The notes below the pieces were generated by a model, which searched no databases, was not told the DNA's origin, and saw nothing but the letters and a program-made list of their open reading frames with translations. Shown here piece by piece: positions 40,014 through 49,545 of a stretch of 64,000 nucleotides of DNA. This DNA is from Sphingomonas arenae (lineage in GTDB: Bacteria > Pseudomonadota > Alphaproteobacteria > Sphingomonadales > Sphingomonadaceae), in the NCBI RefSeq assembly GCF_016924655.1, contig NZ_JAFFJU010000001.1, positions 868,001 through 932,000 on the forward strand. The letters are read 5' to 3'. The position numbers were made by a program, and so were the translations under genes. Every line of letters begins with the position of its first letter. Within the stretch, counting starts at the first letter, position 1.

Positions 40014-40039
40014 CGCTATTCGACCAACGACCGGAGCAC

Positions 40040-41071
40040 ATGGCCCTCTACCCCCTCCTTCGCCCCCTCATCTTGCGGTTGGACGCGGAAAAGGCGCACC
40101 AAGTGACGATCGCGTCGCTTAAGGCCATGCCGAAGCGTAAAGCTCCATCGTCGCCCACCGCGCTGGCGGTGGAGGTCGCCGGCTTGCGGTTTCCGAATCC
40201 CGTCGGACTGGCCGCGGGGTTCGACAAGGACGCCGAAGTGCCGGATGCGATGCTCGCGCTGGGCTTTGGATTCGTGGAGGTGGGAACACTCACGCCCAGG
40301 CCGCAGCACGGAAATCCTCGTCCACGACTGTTCCGGCTCCCGGAGGATCAGGCGGTCATCAACCGGTTCGGATTCAACAATCAGGGACAGGAGGATGCAC
40401 TCCAGCGCCTCCGTGGCCGCAGGCGCGCGGGCGTCCTCGGGGTGAATATCGGGGCCAACAAGGACTCGCCGGATCGTGTCGCCGACTATGCGGAGGGGGT
40501 GCGCCGGATGAGCGAGGTCGCGGATTATCTCACGATCAACATCAGCTCGCCCAACACTCCGGGCTTGCGTCAGCTCCAAGACGAAGGAGCGCTGCGGGAG
40601 CTGCTTGCCGCCGTGCGCGACGCCCGTTCACCGGACGGCCCTCCGGTATTCCTGAAGGTCGCGCCCGACCTGGGGCAAGAGGAACCTCGGCAGATCGTGC
40701 GCGCGGCGCTGGACCATGGCGTCGACGCGCTGATCGTCAGCAACACGACCATTTCGCGCCCGCCGCTCCGGTCCAGCCACGGCGGTGAAGCGGGCGGGCT
40801 CTCGGGCGCTCCGCTCAAACCCCTGGCCCTCGATGCGCTGCGTCGGTTCCGGGCGGCATCGGGCGGGCAGCTGCCGCTGGTCGGCGCGGGGGGGATCGCT
40901 TCGGCCGAGGATGCCTGGCAGCGCATTCGGGCGGGTGCGAGCCTGGTGCAGCTGTACAGCGCCATGGTCTATGAAGGTCCGGGGATCGCACGCCGGATCG
41001 CCGAGGGACTGGCGGTGGAGCTTGAACGCGCCGGCTTCAGCAGCATTGCCGAGGCCGTGGGGACGGAGTAG
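40040..41071 (+). CDS. pyrD: Dihydroorotate dehydrogenase (quinone), class 2
   Basis: This membrane-associated flavoenzyme oxidises dihydroorotate to orotate with ubiquinone in pyrimidine synthesis. It has the class 2 N-terminal helix (MALYPLLRPLILRLDAEKAHQ), the FMN-site stretch AAGFDKDAEVPDAM near residue 56, NISSPNTPGLRQLQ with the class 2 catalytic serine near 168, and NTTISRP near 235. The ATG at 40040 follows CGGAG. The length of 343 residues is normal. The ggt gene starts 12 bases downstream on the same strand. Confidence 0.95.
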   Translation: MALYPLLRPLILRLDAEKAHQVTIASLKAMPKRKAPSSPTALAVEVAGLRFPNPVGLAAGFDKDAEVPDAMLALGFGFVEVGTLTPRPQHGNPRPRLFRLPEDQAVINRFGFNNQGQEDALQRLRGRRRAGVLGVNIGANKDSPDRVADYAEGVRRMSEVADYLTINISSPNTPGLRQLQDEGALRELLAAVRDARSPDGPPVFLKVAPDLGQEEPRQIVRAALDHGVDALIVSNTTISRPPLRSSHGGEAGGLSGAPLKPLALDALRRFRAASGGQLPLVGAGGIASAEDAWQRIRAGASLVQLYSAMVYEGPGIARRIAEGLAVELERAGFSSIAEAVGTE

Positions 41072-41082
41072 CCCCGCACATC

Positions 41083-42846
41083 ATGCGAGCCCGTTCCCTG
41101 ACGCTCATCGCCGCGCTGCTGCTGTCCGGTTGCGCGGTTAGTACCTCGACTACGCCTGCCGCAGTCCGGGAAGCGCCACCGACGGAAGTGGGCCATGGCG
41201 CCGCCTCCCCTGCCGCCCAGCCGGCGCTCGTGTCGTCTGCCAAGGGCATGGTCAGCGCGGCCGATCCGCGCGCAGCTGCGGCCGGAGCGGAGATGCTTCG
41301 ACAGGGCGGCAGCGCCGCGGATGCGGCTCTCGCAACGCTCCTCGCGCTGACCGTGGTCGAGCCGCAATCCAGCGGCATCGGCGGTGGCGGCTTCCTCGTC
41401 TACGACGACGGCGATGGCAGCCCGGAGACCTACGACGGACGCGAAACGGCGCCGGCGGCGGCGAACGAGACGTGGTTCTTCGTCAACGGCAAGCCGCTCG
41501 ACTTCCCGGAGGTGATCCCCGGCGGGCGCAGCGTCGGCGTGCCCGGCAACGTGCGCCTGATGGCGCTTGCGCATCGCAACCAGGGGCGCCTCGCCTGGGC
41601 GAAGCTGTTCGAACCCGCAATCCGGCTCGCCCGCGACGGCTTCGCGGTTACGCCGCGCTTCCGCGAGATGCTGGCCAACAACAAGGAGACCGCGGGCTAT
41701 ACCGCAACGGGTCGCGCGCTGCTCTACCAGGCCGATGGAACACCCAAGCCGGTCGGCACCATCATCCGCAATCCGGAACTCGCATCCTTCCTGGAGCAGC
41801 TCGCGCGCAAAGGTCCGGACCATTTCTACTCGGGCCAAAATGCCGCGGCGATCGCGTCGGCCGTAAGCACCGCGCGGACCAACCCGGCGCCAATGACCGT
41901 GGGCGATGTCATCGCCTATGAGGCCAAGCAGCGCCCCCCGGTGTGCGGCGAATATCGCGGGCATCGGATCTGCGGCATGGGCCCGCCCTCCTCCGGCGGC
42001 ACGACGGTGTTCGCCATCCTCAAGCAGCTCGAGCGCTTTCCGCTTGGGCAATTGGGGCCTGCCAGTCCGCAGAGCTGGCACCTGATCGCGGACTCCATGC
42101 GGCTCGCCTTTGCGGATCGCAATCGGTACCTGGCCGATCCGGATTTCATCTCAGTACCGACCACCGGTCTGTTCGACGCGGGTTACCTTGCCCAGCGATC
42201 CGCACTGATTTCTCCCGATCGCGCGCTGGCGTCGGCGGAGGCCGGGACCCCGCCCGGTGCTCCCAGGCTTGCGGAGGGCCTGACGCCGGAGGTCATCTCC
42301 ACCTCGCACTTCGTGGCGGTCGATCAATGGGGCGAGGTCGCGTCGCTCACCTCCACCATCGAGAGCAGCTTCGGCTCGGGGCTGATGGTGAATGGCTATT
42401 ATCTCAATAACGAGCTCACGGACTTCAGCCTCGTCCCCAACGTCGATAGCGTCTGGGTGGCCAACCGCGTGCAGGCGGGCAAGCGGCCGCGCAGCTCCAT
42501 GGCTCCGACGATCGTCTATGGACCGGAGGGCAAGGTGCGGCTGGCCGTCGGTGCGGCCGGAGGTCCCACCATCATCGCGCAGGTGGCCAAGGCGATCATC
42601 GCCATGGTCGACTGGAACATGACCGCGCAGCAGGCGCTCGCCGCCCCCGTCATCTATGCGCCGGGGGACACGGTGTTCCTGGAACGGGGGACGGCACTTG
42701 AGGCGATGGCGCCGGCGCTGCGCGCTTATGGGCACAAGGTCGGCTTGCGTGCGCCAAGCTTCAAGGCGAATGCAATCGAACGGGTGGACGGCCGCTGGGT
42801 GGGAGCGGCCGATCCCCGAAGCGAGGGGGCAGCAGTCAGCGAATGA
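41083..42846 (+). CDS. ggt: Gamma-glutamyltransferase, lipoprotein form
   Basis: This is an Ntn-hydrolase that cleaves or transfers the gamma-glutamyl group of glutathione in the periplasm. A lipobox (LLLSGC) puts the lipidated cysteine near residue 17. The large subunit has MVSAADPRAAAAGAEMLRQGGSAADAA. The self-cleavage site and catalytic threonine lie in STSHFVAVD near residue 407, which leaves a C-terminal small subunit of about 180 residues with the RPRSSMAPTIV block. The length of 587 residues is normal. Its stop overlaps the acyl-CoA ligase start as ATGA. Confidence 0.94.
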   Translation: MRARSLTLIAALLLSGCAVSTSTTPAAVREAPPTEVGHGAASPAAQPALVSSAKGMVSAADPRAAAAGAEMLRQGGSAADAALATLLALTVVEPQSSGIGGGGFLVYDDGDGSPETYDGRETAPAAANETWFFVNGKPLDFPEVIPGGRSVGVPGNVRLMALAHRNQGRLAWAKLFEPAIRLARDGFAVTPRFREMLANNKETAGYTATGRALLYQADGTPKPVGTIIRNPELASFLEQLARKGPDHFYSGQNAAAIASAVSTARTNPAPMTVGDVIAYEAKQRPPVCGEYRGHRICGMGPPSSGGTTVFAILKQLERFPLGQLGPASPQSWHLIADSMRLAFADRNRYLADPDFISVPTTGLFDAGYLAQRSALISPDRALASAEAGTPPGAPRLAEGLTPEVISTSHFVAVDQWGEVASLTSTIESSFGSGLMVNGYYLNNELTDFSLVPNVDSVWVANRVQAGKRPRSSMAPTIVYGPEGKVRLAVGAAGGPTIIAQVAKAIIAMVDWNMTAQQALAAPVIYAPGDTVFLERGTALEAMAPALRAYGHKVGLRAPSFKANAIERVDGRWVGAADPRSEGAAVSE

Positions 42847-44609
42847 AGAGGACACAGCTCGAACACTTCCCGAATCTCGTCGCCATGTTCCTGGCGCGGG
42901 TCGGGGAACGCGGAGACGCGCCCTTCCTCTGGGCCAAGCGGAGCGGCAGGTGGGAGAGCGTCAGCTACAAGGAGGCAGCGCGGCAGGTCGCCGCCTTGTC
43001 GGCCAGCCTGCTGCAGATGGGATTAAAGCCGGGCGACCGGGTGATGCTTGTCAGCGAAAACCGGCCGGAATGGCTGATCGCCGACCTTGCCATCATGGCC
43101 GCGGGCTGCGTGACGGTTCCGACCTACACCACAAACACCACGCGCGATCACACGCACATTCTCGGCAATTCCGGTGCGCGGGCAGTGATCGTTTCCAACC
43201 AGAAGCTGGCGAAGACCCTCGTCCCCGCCGTGCTGTTTTCGTCCGACTGCCACGACGTGATCGGCATAGAGGACATCCGCACCGGGCAGGCACTGGAAGG
43301 CGCGCGCTTTCACCAGTGGGACGAGCTCACCCGCAATGGACATGATCTCGAGCCGCTGCGCCAGCGGATCGCGGGTGTCGGGCGCGACGATCTCGCCTGT
43401 CTCATCTACACCAGCGGCACGGGCGGCGCGCCCCGTGGAGTCCGGCAGCATCACGGCGCCATCCTCCACAATGTCGCAGCCTGCACCGACGTGATCGCCA
43501 ACGACTTCGGGTGGGACGACGAGATCTTCCTGTCCTTTCTTCCGGCCAGCCACGCCTATGAGCATACCGGTGGTCAGCACTTCCCGATCGGGCTTGGCGC
43601 GCAGATCTACTATGCGGAGAGCCTCGAGAAGCTGGCAGCCAACATCGAGGAGGTCCGGCCGACCATCATGGTCGTCGTCCCCCGCCTGTTCGAGATGCTT
43701 CGGCAGCGCATCCTCAAGACCATCGAGAAGTCGGGCGGCCTGTCGCAGAAGCTGCTGAACCGCGCGCTGGCCATCGGCCAGGAGCGTTACGAGAAAGGCA
43801 CCATCCCGCTCATCGACAAGCCGATGGACCTGTTCCTCTCACTTACCCTGCGCAAGAAGGTCGCGAGGAAATTCGGAGGCCGGATCAAGGCGATGGTATC
43901 GGGCGGCGCTCCGCTCAACCCAGAGGTGGGCCTCTTCTTCCATTCGCTCGGCCTCACCATGCTGCAGGGTTACGGGCAGACCGAAGCCGCACCGGTGATC
44001 AGCTGCAACCGGCCCAAGAATGGCATTCGCATGGACACGGTGGGACCGCCCCTGCTCAACACCGAAGTACGTATCGCGGAGGATGGCGAGATCCTGGTCC
44101 GGGGCGAGCTGGTCATGCACGGCTACTGGAACAATGACGAGGAAACGGGCCGGGTTCTCCAGGACGGGTGGCTCCTTACGGGCGATGTCGGCCATTTCGA
44201 CGATGCCGGGCGCATTCGCATCACGGATCGCAAGAAGGACCTGATCGTCAACGACAAGGGGGACAACGTCTCGCCGCAGCGGGTCGAGGGCATGCTGACC
44301 CTCCAGCCGGAGATCGCGCAGGCGATGGTCTATGGCGACCGGAAGCCGCACCTGGTCGCGCTGCTGGTTCCGGAACCCGAGTTGGTGTCGGAGCTGAAAC
44401 GCGACGAGGCCGCAATCCGGGCACGGCTGCAGAAGGCGGTCGACCGGGTCAACGCGGACCTGTCCGTCATAGAAAAGGTCCGTCGCTTCATCTTGGCAGA
44501 CGAGGCCTTCACCGTGGACAACGAGCAGCTCACGCCCTCGATGAAAATCCGCCGGCACGTCATCAAGGCGGCCTACGAGGATCGCCTCGATGCCCTCTAC
44601 GGGCGCTGA
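42843..44609 (+). CDS. AMP-dependent long-chain acyl-CoA synthetase
   Basis: This is a member of the ANL adenylating family, most like FadD15-type long-chain fatty-acid CoA ligases, and it activates a carboxylic acid through an acyl-AMP. The P-loop is YTSGTGGAPRGVRQHHG near residues 190-206, with arginine replacing the more usual lysine. GYGQTEAAPV near 378 and GWLLTGDVGHFDDAGRI near 442 follow, and the C-terminal lysine region (MKIRRHVI) ends the protein at 588 residues. It is translationally coupled to ggt, but no metabolic link between the two is obvious. The true substrate is unknown. Confidence 0.92.
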   Translation: MKRTQLEHFPNLVAMFLARVGERGDAPFLWAKRSGRWESVSYKEAARQVAALSASLLQMGLKPGDRVMLVSENRPEWLIADLAIMAAGCVTVPTYTTNTTRDHTHILGNSGARAVIVSNQKLAKTLVPAVLFSSDCHDVIGIEDIRTGQALEGARFHQWDELTRNGHDLEPLRQRIAGVGRDDLACLIYTSGTGGAPRGVRQHHGAILHNVAACTDVIANDFGWDDEIFLSFLPASHAYEHTGGQHFPIGLGAQIYYAESLEKLAANIEEVRPTIMVVVPRLFEMLRQRILKTIEKSGGLSQKLLNRALAIGQERYEKGTIPLIDKPMDLFLSLTLRKKVARKFGGRIKAMVSGGAPLNPEVGLFFHSLGLTMLQGYGQTEAAPVISCNRPKNGIRMDTVGPPLLNTEVRIAEDGEILVRGELVMHGYWNNDEETGRVLQDGWLLTGDVGHFDDAGRIRITDRKKDLIVNDKGDNVSPQRVEGMLTLQPEIAQAMVYGDRKPHLVALLVPEPELVSELKRDEAAIRARLQKAVDRVNADLSVIEKVRRFILADEAFTVDNEQLTPSMKIRRHVIKAAYEDRLDALYGR

Positions 44610-44612
44610 CGC

Positions 44613-45029
44613 TTACCGAGGCTGGTCGGGAGTGGTGTAAGGCACGAAGTCGCTGAGCGAGCAGGATCCGACGGTGATTCCGTTGGTAAGATCCGTCATC
44701 CGGACGATCTCTCCCCGGCAGAGCTCACCGCTGCCAAAGGTCCTCGTGACCATGGCAACGCCGGGCCGCCCAAGGCCGATACAGCCACCAGCCGGATCGT
44801 TCCGCCAGACGCGCCGTGACCCATCACGGAAGAGGATGGTCTTTTCGTCAATTACGACCATGTCGTCGCGGCGGAAGGTCGGCAGGCAAGTCTGTGGCGA
44901 CCCTGCGACCTTCCCGGTGAGATAGCGATCCAGCTCCTGCTGCGCCTTGGCCGATCGTGGCTGATCGTTCGCGCTAGCGGCGCACGCGGCGACGCTCGCA
45001 AGCAGAGGAAGAAGAAGTAGTGAGCGCAT
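44613..45029 (-). CDS. Hypothetical lipoprotein
   Basis: This is a 138-residue predicted lipoprotein (MRSLLLLPLLASVAAC, lipidated cysteine near residue 16). Four further cysteines in the mature part (TCLP, GGCIG, ELCRGE, GSCSL) suggest two disulfides in the periplasm. The sequence MVVIDEKTILFRDGSRRVWRND forms the core. I do not recognise a named family with confidence. The ATG at 45029 follows GAGAGG. It converges on the acyl-CoA ligase gene with three bases between the stops. Confidence 0.7.
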   Translation of the reverse strand: MRSLLLLPLLASVAACAASANDQPRSAKAQQELDRYLTGKVAGSPQTCLPTFRRDDMVVIDEKTILFRDGSRRVWRNDPAGGCIGLGRPGVAMVTRTFGSGELCRGEIVRMTDLTNGITVGSCSLSDFVPYTTPDQPR

Positions 45030-45087
45030 GGCGGACCTCTCGAACTCGGGTGCTGTCAACGCACGAAAGACAATGCTGTCTCCGACC

Positions 45088-45828
45088 TTAACGAAAGCTG
45101 TCCTTCGCCTGCCGTAACGACCCGAGTTCCTGGACATCCTTCGCCCGCAGGAAAGGGTTGGTCGCCCATTCCTCGGCCACCGTGGTGGGTACCGTCATCG
45201 CTCCGGCGTCCCGCAGCGCCTCGACCTGCGTGAGCCTGGTCCGCACCGCGATGTTGTCGGGTTCCGCATGAGCCGCGAAGCGAGCGTTGCCGAGCGTATA
45301 TTCATGAGCGCAGTAGAGCCGCGTGTCCGCGCCGAGCGTGCCCAGCCGCTGGAGCGAGGCATGCATCTGCGCCGGCGTCCCCTCGAACAGTCGCCCGCAG
45401 CCCATGACGAACAGCGTGTCGCCGACGAAAGCGAAACCGGCCTCACGAAAGACAAACGCGATGTGGCCCAGCGTGTGCCCCGGGACCTCCCAGACTTCCG
45501 CCTCCAGCTGACCCACGCGAACCCGGTCGCCCTCCCGCAGTTCCTCGTCGATGCCGGGGATGCGATCGCGCTCGGCGGCCGGTCCATGGATGGTGCAGCC
45601 GGTCGCCTCCTTCACCTGCAGGTTGCCGCCCGTATGGTCGGGATGCCAGTGGGTGGTGAGCACCTGTCCGATCCGCCATCCGCGCTCCTCGGCGGCTCGG
45701 AGCGCTGCCGTTCCGTCGCCCGGATCCACGACCGCGACAGCACCACTTGCAGGATCGCGCAGTAGCCAGATGTAGTTGTCGCTGAACGCCGGGACAGCAA
45801 CGATTTCGGGTGCTGCCGTGCTCACCAC
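45088..45828 (-). CDS. gloB: Hydroxyacylglutathione hydrolase (glyoxalase II)
   Basis: This metallo-beta-lactamase-fold enzyme hydrolyses S-lactoylglutathione to lactate and glutathione, the second step of methylglyoxal detoxification. The metal motif [11 protein letters not shown] near residues 58-68, [17 protein letters not shown] near 132-148 and [10 protein letters not shown] near 173 are diagnostic, and the C-terminal substrate domain ends with a FLRA segment. The length of 246 residues is normal. It overlaps the end of the glyoxalase I gene by seven bases, so both steps of the pathway are coupled. Confidence 0.95.
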   Translation of the reverse strand: MVSTAAPEIVAVPAFSDNYIWLLRDPASGAVAVVDPGDGTAALRAAEERGWRIGQVLTTHWHPDHTGGNLQVKEATGCTIHGPAAERDRIPGIDEELREGDRVRVGQLEAEVWEVPGHTLGHIAFVFREAGFAFVGDTLFVMGCGRLFEGTPAQMHASLQRLGTLGADTRLYCAHEYTLGNARFAAHAEPDNIAVRTRLTQVEALRDAGAMTVPTTVAEEWATNPFLRAKDVQELGSLRQAKDSFR

Positions 45829-46238
45829 TCGCCCGTGTTCGGCATGGAAGCCCAGGGCTCCGCAGGATCCTTGGCCCCGCCCATCTGCAGCAGCTCGATG
45901 CTGATCCGATCAGGCGTTCGGACAAAGGCCATCCGGCCATCGCGCGGTGGTCGGTTGATGGTCACGCCGGCATCCATCAGGCGCTGGCAGGTCTCGTAGA
46001 TGTCGTCGACCTGGTAGGCGAGGTGGCCGAAATTGCGGCCGCCACCATAGTCTTCCGGATCCCAATTGTAAGTGAGCTCAACTTCGCCACCCTCGTCGCC
46101 GGGCACGCCCAGGAAAATCAACGTGTAGCGGCCCGCCTCACTACTCATTCTGCGACGCTCTTCCAGCCCGAGCAGGTTGAAGAAGCGGACGGTGGCCTCC
46201 GGGTCTGTCACCCGGATCATGGTGTGGAGGAACTTCAT
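45822..46238 (-). CDS. gloA: Lactoylglutathione lyase (glyoxalase I)
   Basis: This enzyme isomerises the methylglyoxal-glutathione hemithioacetal to S-lactoylglutathione. It has the vicinal-oxygen-chelate fold with [10 protein letters not shown] at the start, [27 protein letters not shown] in the middle and ISIELLQ near the end. The metal ligands His (LHTM), Glu (VELTYNW), His (FGHLAY) and Glu (IELLQ) are all present. The ATG at 46238 gives 138 residues; a GTG at 46247 is possible but would overlap the upstream gene. It overlaps gloB downstream. Confidence 0.94.
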   Translation of the reverse strand: MKFLHTMIRVTDPEATVRFFNLLGLEERRRMSSEAGRYTLIFLGVPGDEGGEVELTYNWDPEDYGGGRNFGHLAYQVDDIYETCQRLMDAGVTINRPPRDGRMAFVRTPDRISIELLQMGGAKDPAEPWASMPNTGEW

Positions 46239-46243
46239 GCCCC

Positions 46244-46918
46244 TCACTTGGGCGCGGCGGGCGCGTCCAGCAAGGCCAAGGCTTCCCTGGCGGCCTTGCC
46301 GGTGGGACTGTTCGGCTCGGCGGCAGCGGCGCGGGTCCAGTATTCGCGGGCCTTCGCCACATCACCGGCAAAATGGTACACGTGGCCCGCCTCGAACAGC
46401 ACCAGCGCGTCGTTGGGCGCAAGGGTCAGCGCCCGACCGATCGCATCCTTGGCGCGGCCGGCATTCCCCTCCCTGATCGCAAGTGCGGCCGAGAAGTACC
46501 AGAGGAACGGGTCTTCCCCGATGATGGCTGCGGCCTCGTCGGCCCGGGTGCGAGCCGTGGTGAGGTCATTCTGCGCCTCCGCAGCGCGGGCGCGGTCGAG
46601 CAAGGCCTCGCCGCGCTGTTCCGCCTGGAGCCCGGTGCCGGCCAGGGCACGGTCGAGCGCCAATGCGGCCTTGCCGGGCTGATCCGCGGCGATCCACATG
46701 TTGCCTGCCGCCGCGAGGGCGCGATCACGTTCAGGACCGTTTGCGGGCGAGGCCGCGGCTGCCTTCTCGAACTGCTCCGCCGCCCGGGCGGGCTGACCGA
46801 GCCCCTGGGCCTGAACGGCCCTGCAAACATAGGTTACCGGAGTATCGATGTCGGGACATGGCGCCGGCGGCGTCTGCGGTTGGGCTGTCGCAAGGACGGC
46901 AGCAAGGACAAGGATCAT
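46244..46918 (-). CDS. TPR-repeat protein, exported
   Basis: This 224-residue protein has an N-terminal hydrophobic signal ([13 protein letters not shown]) and several helical repeat units rich in Ala, at least four resembling TPRs (for example [49 protein letters not shown] and [18 protein letters not shown]). The likely role is as a protein-interaction scaffold in the periplasm; no partner can be named. Its ATG overlaps the stop of the upstream hydrolase as ATGA, and gloA begins a few bases downstream, which makes a compact four-gene operon. Confidence 0.85.
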   Translation of the reverse strand: MILVLAAVLATAQPQTPPAPCPDIDTPVTYVCRAVQAQGLGQPARAAEQFEKAAAASPANGPERDRALAAAGNMWIAADQPGKAALALDRALAGTGLQAEQRGEALLDRARAAEAQNDLTTARTRADEAAAIIGEDPFLWYFSAALAIREGNAGRAKDAIGRALTLAPNDALVLFEAGHVYHFAGDVAKAREYWTRAAAAEPNSPTGKAAREALALLDAPAAPK

Positions 46919-47676
46919 CCGGCAAGCTCCACGAGGTCGTCGACCTCTCGGCTCAGCGCCCGCAGCTCGTGCGGCTCCGAGAGGCGATGGTTGCCGCCCT
47001 TGAGCAAGGTCAGCTGGACGTCGGCTGAACGCAGCTGCTCCACCAGCTTGAACGCAACCCCGGTGGGAACATCCGCATCCGCATCACCATGCAGCAGCCG
47101 CACCGGACAGCGGATGTTGATGGCTCCGCCGAGCACGCGCAGTGGTTCACCGGACTCCCAGAATGCCCGGGTCGTCACCTGCTTGTCGCGACCATAGGGG
47201 TTTTCACGCTCCAATCGTCCGTGCTGCACCAGAGCCGCCTTGTCATCGGTCGTATAGCCCCAGTCGGTGAAGTCCGGTGCCGCAGCGACGCCGATCAGTC
47301 CTACCACCCGCGCGGGCCGCTGTAGCGCGAGGTGCAGGGCGAGCCACCCGCCCATGGAGGAGCCCACCGCGATCAGCGGCCCTTCGGTGAGCGCGTCCAC
47401 CATTGCCAGCGCCTCTTCCAGCCAGCGATTGAGGGTGCCGTCCTCAAACCGGCCGCTGGAGGAACCCGTGCCCGAATAGTCGAACCGCAGCATAGCAACT
47501 CCGCGTTCCGCAGCGAAGGCGTCTAGCGCGAGCGCCTTGGTCCCCTCCATGTCGGAGGCGTATCCCGGCAGGAACAGCAGGGTCGGCGAACGGCCCGGAC
47601 GCCGGCGAGCGGCGATGCGGCGGCCATCGGGAAGTGTGAGGAACTCGAGCGGGGGAGCGTTCATGGAGACGGTCAT
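46915..47676 (-). CDS. Alpha/beta hydrolase
   Basis: This is an alpha/beta-hydrolase-fold enzyme of about 253 residues. The oxyanion segment FLPGYASDMEGTKA and the nucleophile elbow GSSMGGW (serine near residue 102) are present, with an acid in LHGDADADVP and a histidine in GGNHRLSE completing the triad. It resembles the small thioesterase-like group related to ABHD10. Substrate unknown. The start is uncertain: ATGs at 47676 and 47664 are both possible and neither has a strong ribosome site. It is the first gene of the run leading to the TPR, gloA and gloB genes. Confidence 0.87.
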   Translation of the reverse strand: MTVSMNAPPLEFLTLPDGRRIAARRRPGRSPTLLFLPGYASDMEGTKALALDAFAAERGVAMLRFDYSGTGSSSGRFEDGTLNRWLEEALAMVDALTEGPLIAVGSSMGGWLALHLALQRPARVVGLIGVAAAPDFTDWGYTTDDKAALVQHGRLERENPYGRDKQVTTRAFWESGEPLRVLGGAINIRCPVRLLHGDADADVPTGVAFKLVEQLRSADVQLTLLKGGNHRLSEPHELRALSREVDDLVELAG

Positions 47677-47732
47677 TGCCCGTCGCTCGTCCGCGTACAA
47701 GCAGTCAGGTGAACTACGACCGGCGGGATGCG

Positions 47733-48410
47733 CTACAGCGCCCGTCGAAGCCGGATCTGACCCTTGTCATTGCCGATGGTGACCTGGTCGGCCGACTGCC
47801 ACAGCAGGGTCGCGGGTTGGGACAGCACCGCCAGCGCCTGCGTTTCGGCGGTCATGTCGGGGCAGGCCATGCGCGTCGACGCGCGCGCGCCAGCACTGAA
47901 GGTGATGCTTGTCACGGTATAGGTGCCCGTGATGGTGTTGCAGCCGAACCGTGCCGTCATCCGATTGCCGGCGAACTGCATGGCGCCGCTCACCGGCTGG
48001 CTGTTCACCTGTTCGACCGTCCAGTTGCTGTTGCCGAGCGTCATGCTGAGCGGTTCCCCGCCGCAGCCGCTGAAGCGACGTCCATCAACGGTCAACTGGA
48101 CAGTGTCGGGATAGGAGCGCTGCGTGACGGGGTCGGTGCAGCGCATGCGGGTGATCAGCGCCTGCATCCGGCTGGTCCGGATCGGAAGCCCAGCGGCAAT
48201 CATGGCCCGCCCGGAAATCGGCTCGGCGACGCGGACGCGGTTGCTGAAATCCGTATAGACCATGTTCGCGCGGTCGATGGACAATTCCCATGCCGGACTG
48301 CTTCCAGTGGCCCGGTAAGCGCCGGGCCTCACGGAAGGCGCCGGGTCATAATCACGGGTCGTGCCGCAAGCCGCCGCAGCCAGACAGAGCAGGGGAACCG
48401 TTTGCTTCAT
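47733..48410 (-). CDS. META-domain lipoprotein
   Basis: This is a 225-residue predicted lipoprotein with a signal and lipobox (LLCLAAAACGTT, cysteine near residue 15). The C-terminal half is a META/HslJ-like domain (GGEPLSMTLGNSNWTVEQVN, then RFGCNTITGTYTV and the conserved MACPDMTAE). The N-terminal half has a COG3650-like pattern with two cysteines. Members occur in the envelope, sometimes linked to stress. The start follows GGAGGCCTGG, a strong site. It shares a strand with the hydrolase operon but lies upstream with its own ribosome site. Confidence 0.85.
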   Translation of the reverse strand: MKQTVPLLCLAAAACGTTRDYDPAPSVRPGAYRATGSSPAWELSIDRANMVYTDFSNRVRVAEPISGRAMIAAGLPIRTSRMQALITRMRCTDPVTQRSYPDTVQLTVDGRRFSGCGGEPLSMTLGNSNWTVEQVNSQPVSGAMQFAGNRMTARFGCNTITGTYTVTSITFSAGARASTRMACPDMTAETQALAVLSQPATLLWQSADQVTIGNDKGQIRLRRAL

Positions 48411-48459
48411 CCAGGCCTCCTTCGGTCCGCCAACGCGTAACGGTCCCGTAAGGATGCCT

Positions 48460-49542
48460 CTAGAAGTTCGCTCCCACCGTCAGCGCCGGTCCGCTGCCGG
48501 GCATCGCGTTGCCCATCAGCTTGAGCCGGTAGTCGAGGTGCGCCCGGATCCGCGGGTTGATCCAGAGTGAGGCGCGGGGGCCCACATCGAGCCTCGCCAA
48601 CCCTGGCTGGACCCCGCCCCAGACCCCGCCGCCAAGCGCGAGCCGGCTGTTGACCGGGCGCGAGACCGCAAAGCCGCCATCGGCGAACATGTCGCGGCTC
48701 TGCAGGCCGACGATGCCCGCCTGGGCATAGCCGTCGAGCCTGAAGTTCCACGGGAGCGGATGGTCGTAAATGCCGCCTTCCGCGAGCAGCGCGAAGGCGT
48801 TGCGCCCGCCGCCGATGCCAAAGGCCTTGCGACGCTCGGCAAGCAGTCGGACAGGGACGCTTTGCACCGGCTGCCAGCTGACCCCGAGCGCGGCTTCGCC
48901 GGCAGGCTTCTGCCCAGGCTGCTGGTGCACGGGCGAGGAGACTCGCAGGTTGAGCGCGAAGGCGCGATCAATCTGCCAGGTCAGCCGCGCGCCCGCCTGG
49001 CTCTGCCCCAACTGCCCGCTCGGTGCCAGCGGCGTGGGGCCGTTCACGGGGGCGGCGATCCCTTGGTTCTGGCGCAGCAATGCCCAGGTGGTAAGGCTAA
49101 GGCGATCGAAGGCCTTGCGCATGACCGGCGTGAAGCTTGGCGTTGTCCGAACCGGCGTTGTGGGGGAGGTCGCCGCCATCTCGGGTGCTTGGCCGGGCCA
49201 GCCCCCGAAGGGCGGGTAAGCGGCAGGATAGACCACCGGCGCGGGCGCGTAGATGGGAGGCGCTTCTGCATAACGGACCGGGCGAGCCGAGGGCACGGAC
49301 ATGGGCACGGCCACTGAATAGGGGTAGGCGACCGGCTGCATCGGCGGCGCGCCATAGGCCCATGGCTGTGCCGGCGGTCCGGCGTCCGCAACGTCCACCT
49401 GCGGCTCGACCGGCAGCGGAGTGACCGCGGGTGGCACGGGGATCGGGGCGAGCGGGGCCAAGGCGAGCGCCTGCCCGGCCGTCCGGACCCCGATCCAGGT
49501 GATGATGGCGACTCCCAGGAAACGCAGGGGTGCACTGCTCAT
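48460..49542 (-). CDS. Putative outer-membrane protein paired with glycosyltransferase (NfrA C-terminal-like)
   Basis: This is a 360-residue protein. The N-terminus has a hydrophobic export segment, followed by a long proline/alanine/tyrosine-rich linker (about residues 30-130). The C-terminal 200 residues look like alternating beta strands ending PGSGPALTVGANF, with a terminal phenylalanine typical of outer-membrane proteins. This part resembles the C-terminal domain of NfrA, the N4 adsorption protein. It lacks the TPR region of E. coli NfrA. It starts three bases after the stop of the glycosyltransferase gene, so the two are one operon and probably act in polysaccharide export. That role is inference. 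Confidence 0.65.
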   Translation of the reverse strand: MSSAPLRFLGVAIITWIGVRTAGQALALAPLAPIPVPPAVTPLPVEPQVDVADAGPPAQPWAYGAPPMQPVAYPYSVAVPMSVPSARPVRYAEAPPIYAPAPVVYPAAYPPFGGWPGQAPEMAATSPTTPVRTTPSFTPVMRKAFDRLSLTTWALLRQNQGIAAPVNGPTPLAPSGQLGQSQAGARLTWQIDRAFALNLRVSSPVHQQPGQKPAGEAALGVSWQPVQSVPVRLLAERRKAFGIGGGRNAFALLAEGGIYDHPLPWNFRLDGYAQAGIVGLQSRDMFADGGFAVSRPVNSRLALGGGVWGGVQPGLARLDVGPRASLWINPRIRAHLDYRLKLMGNAMPGSGPALTVGANF

Positions 49543-49545
49543 GAT

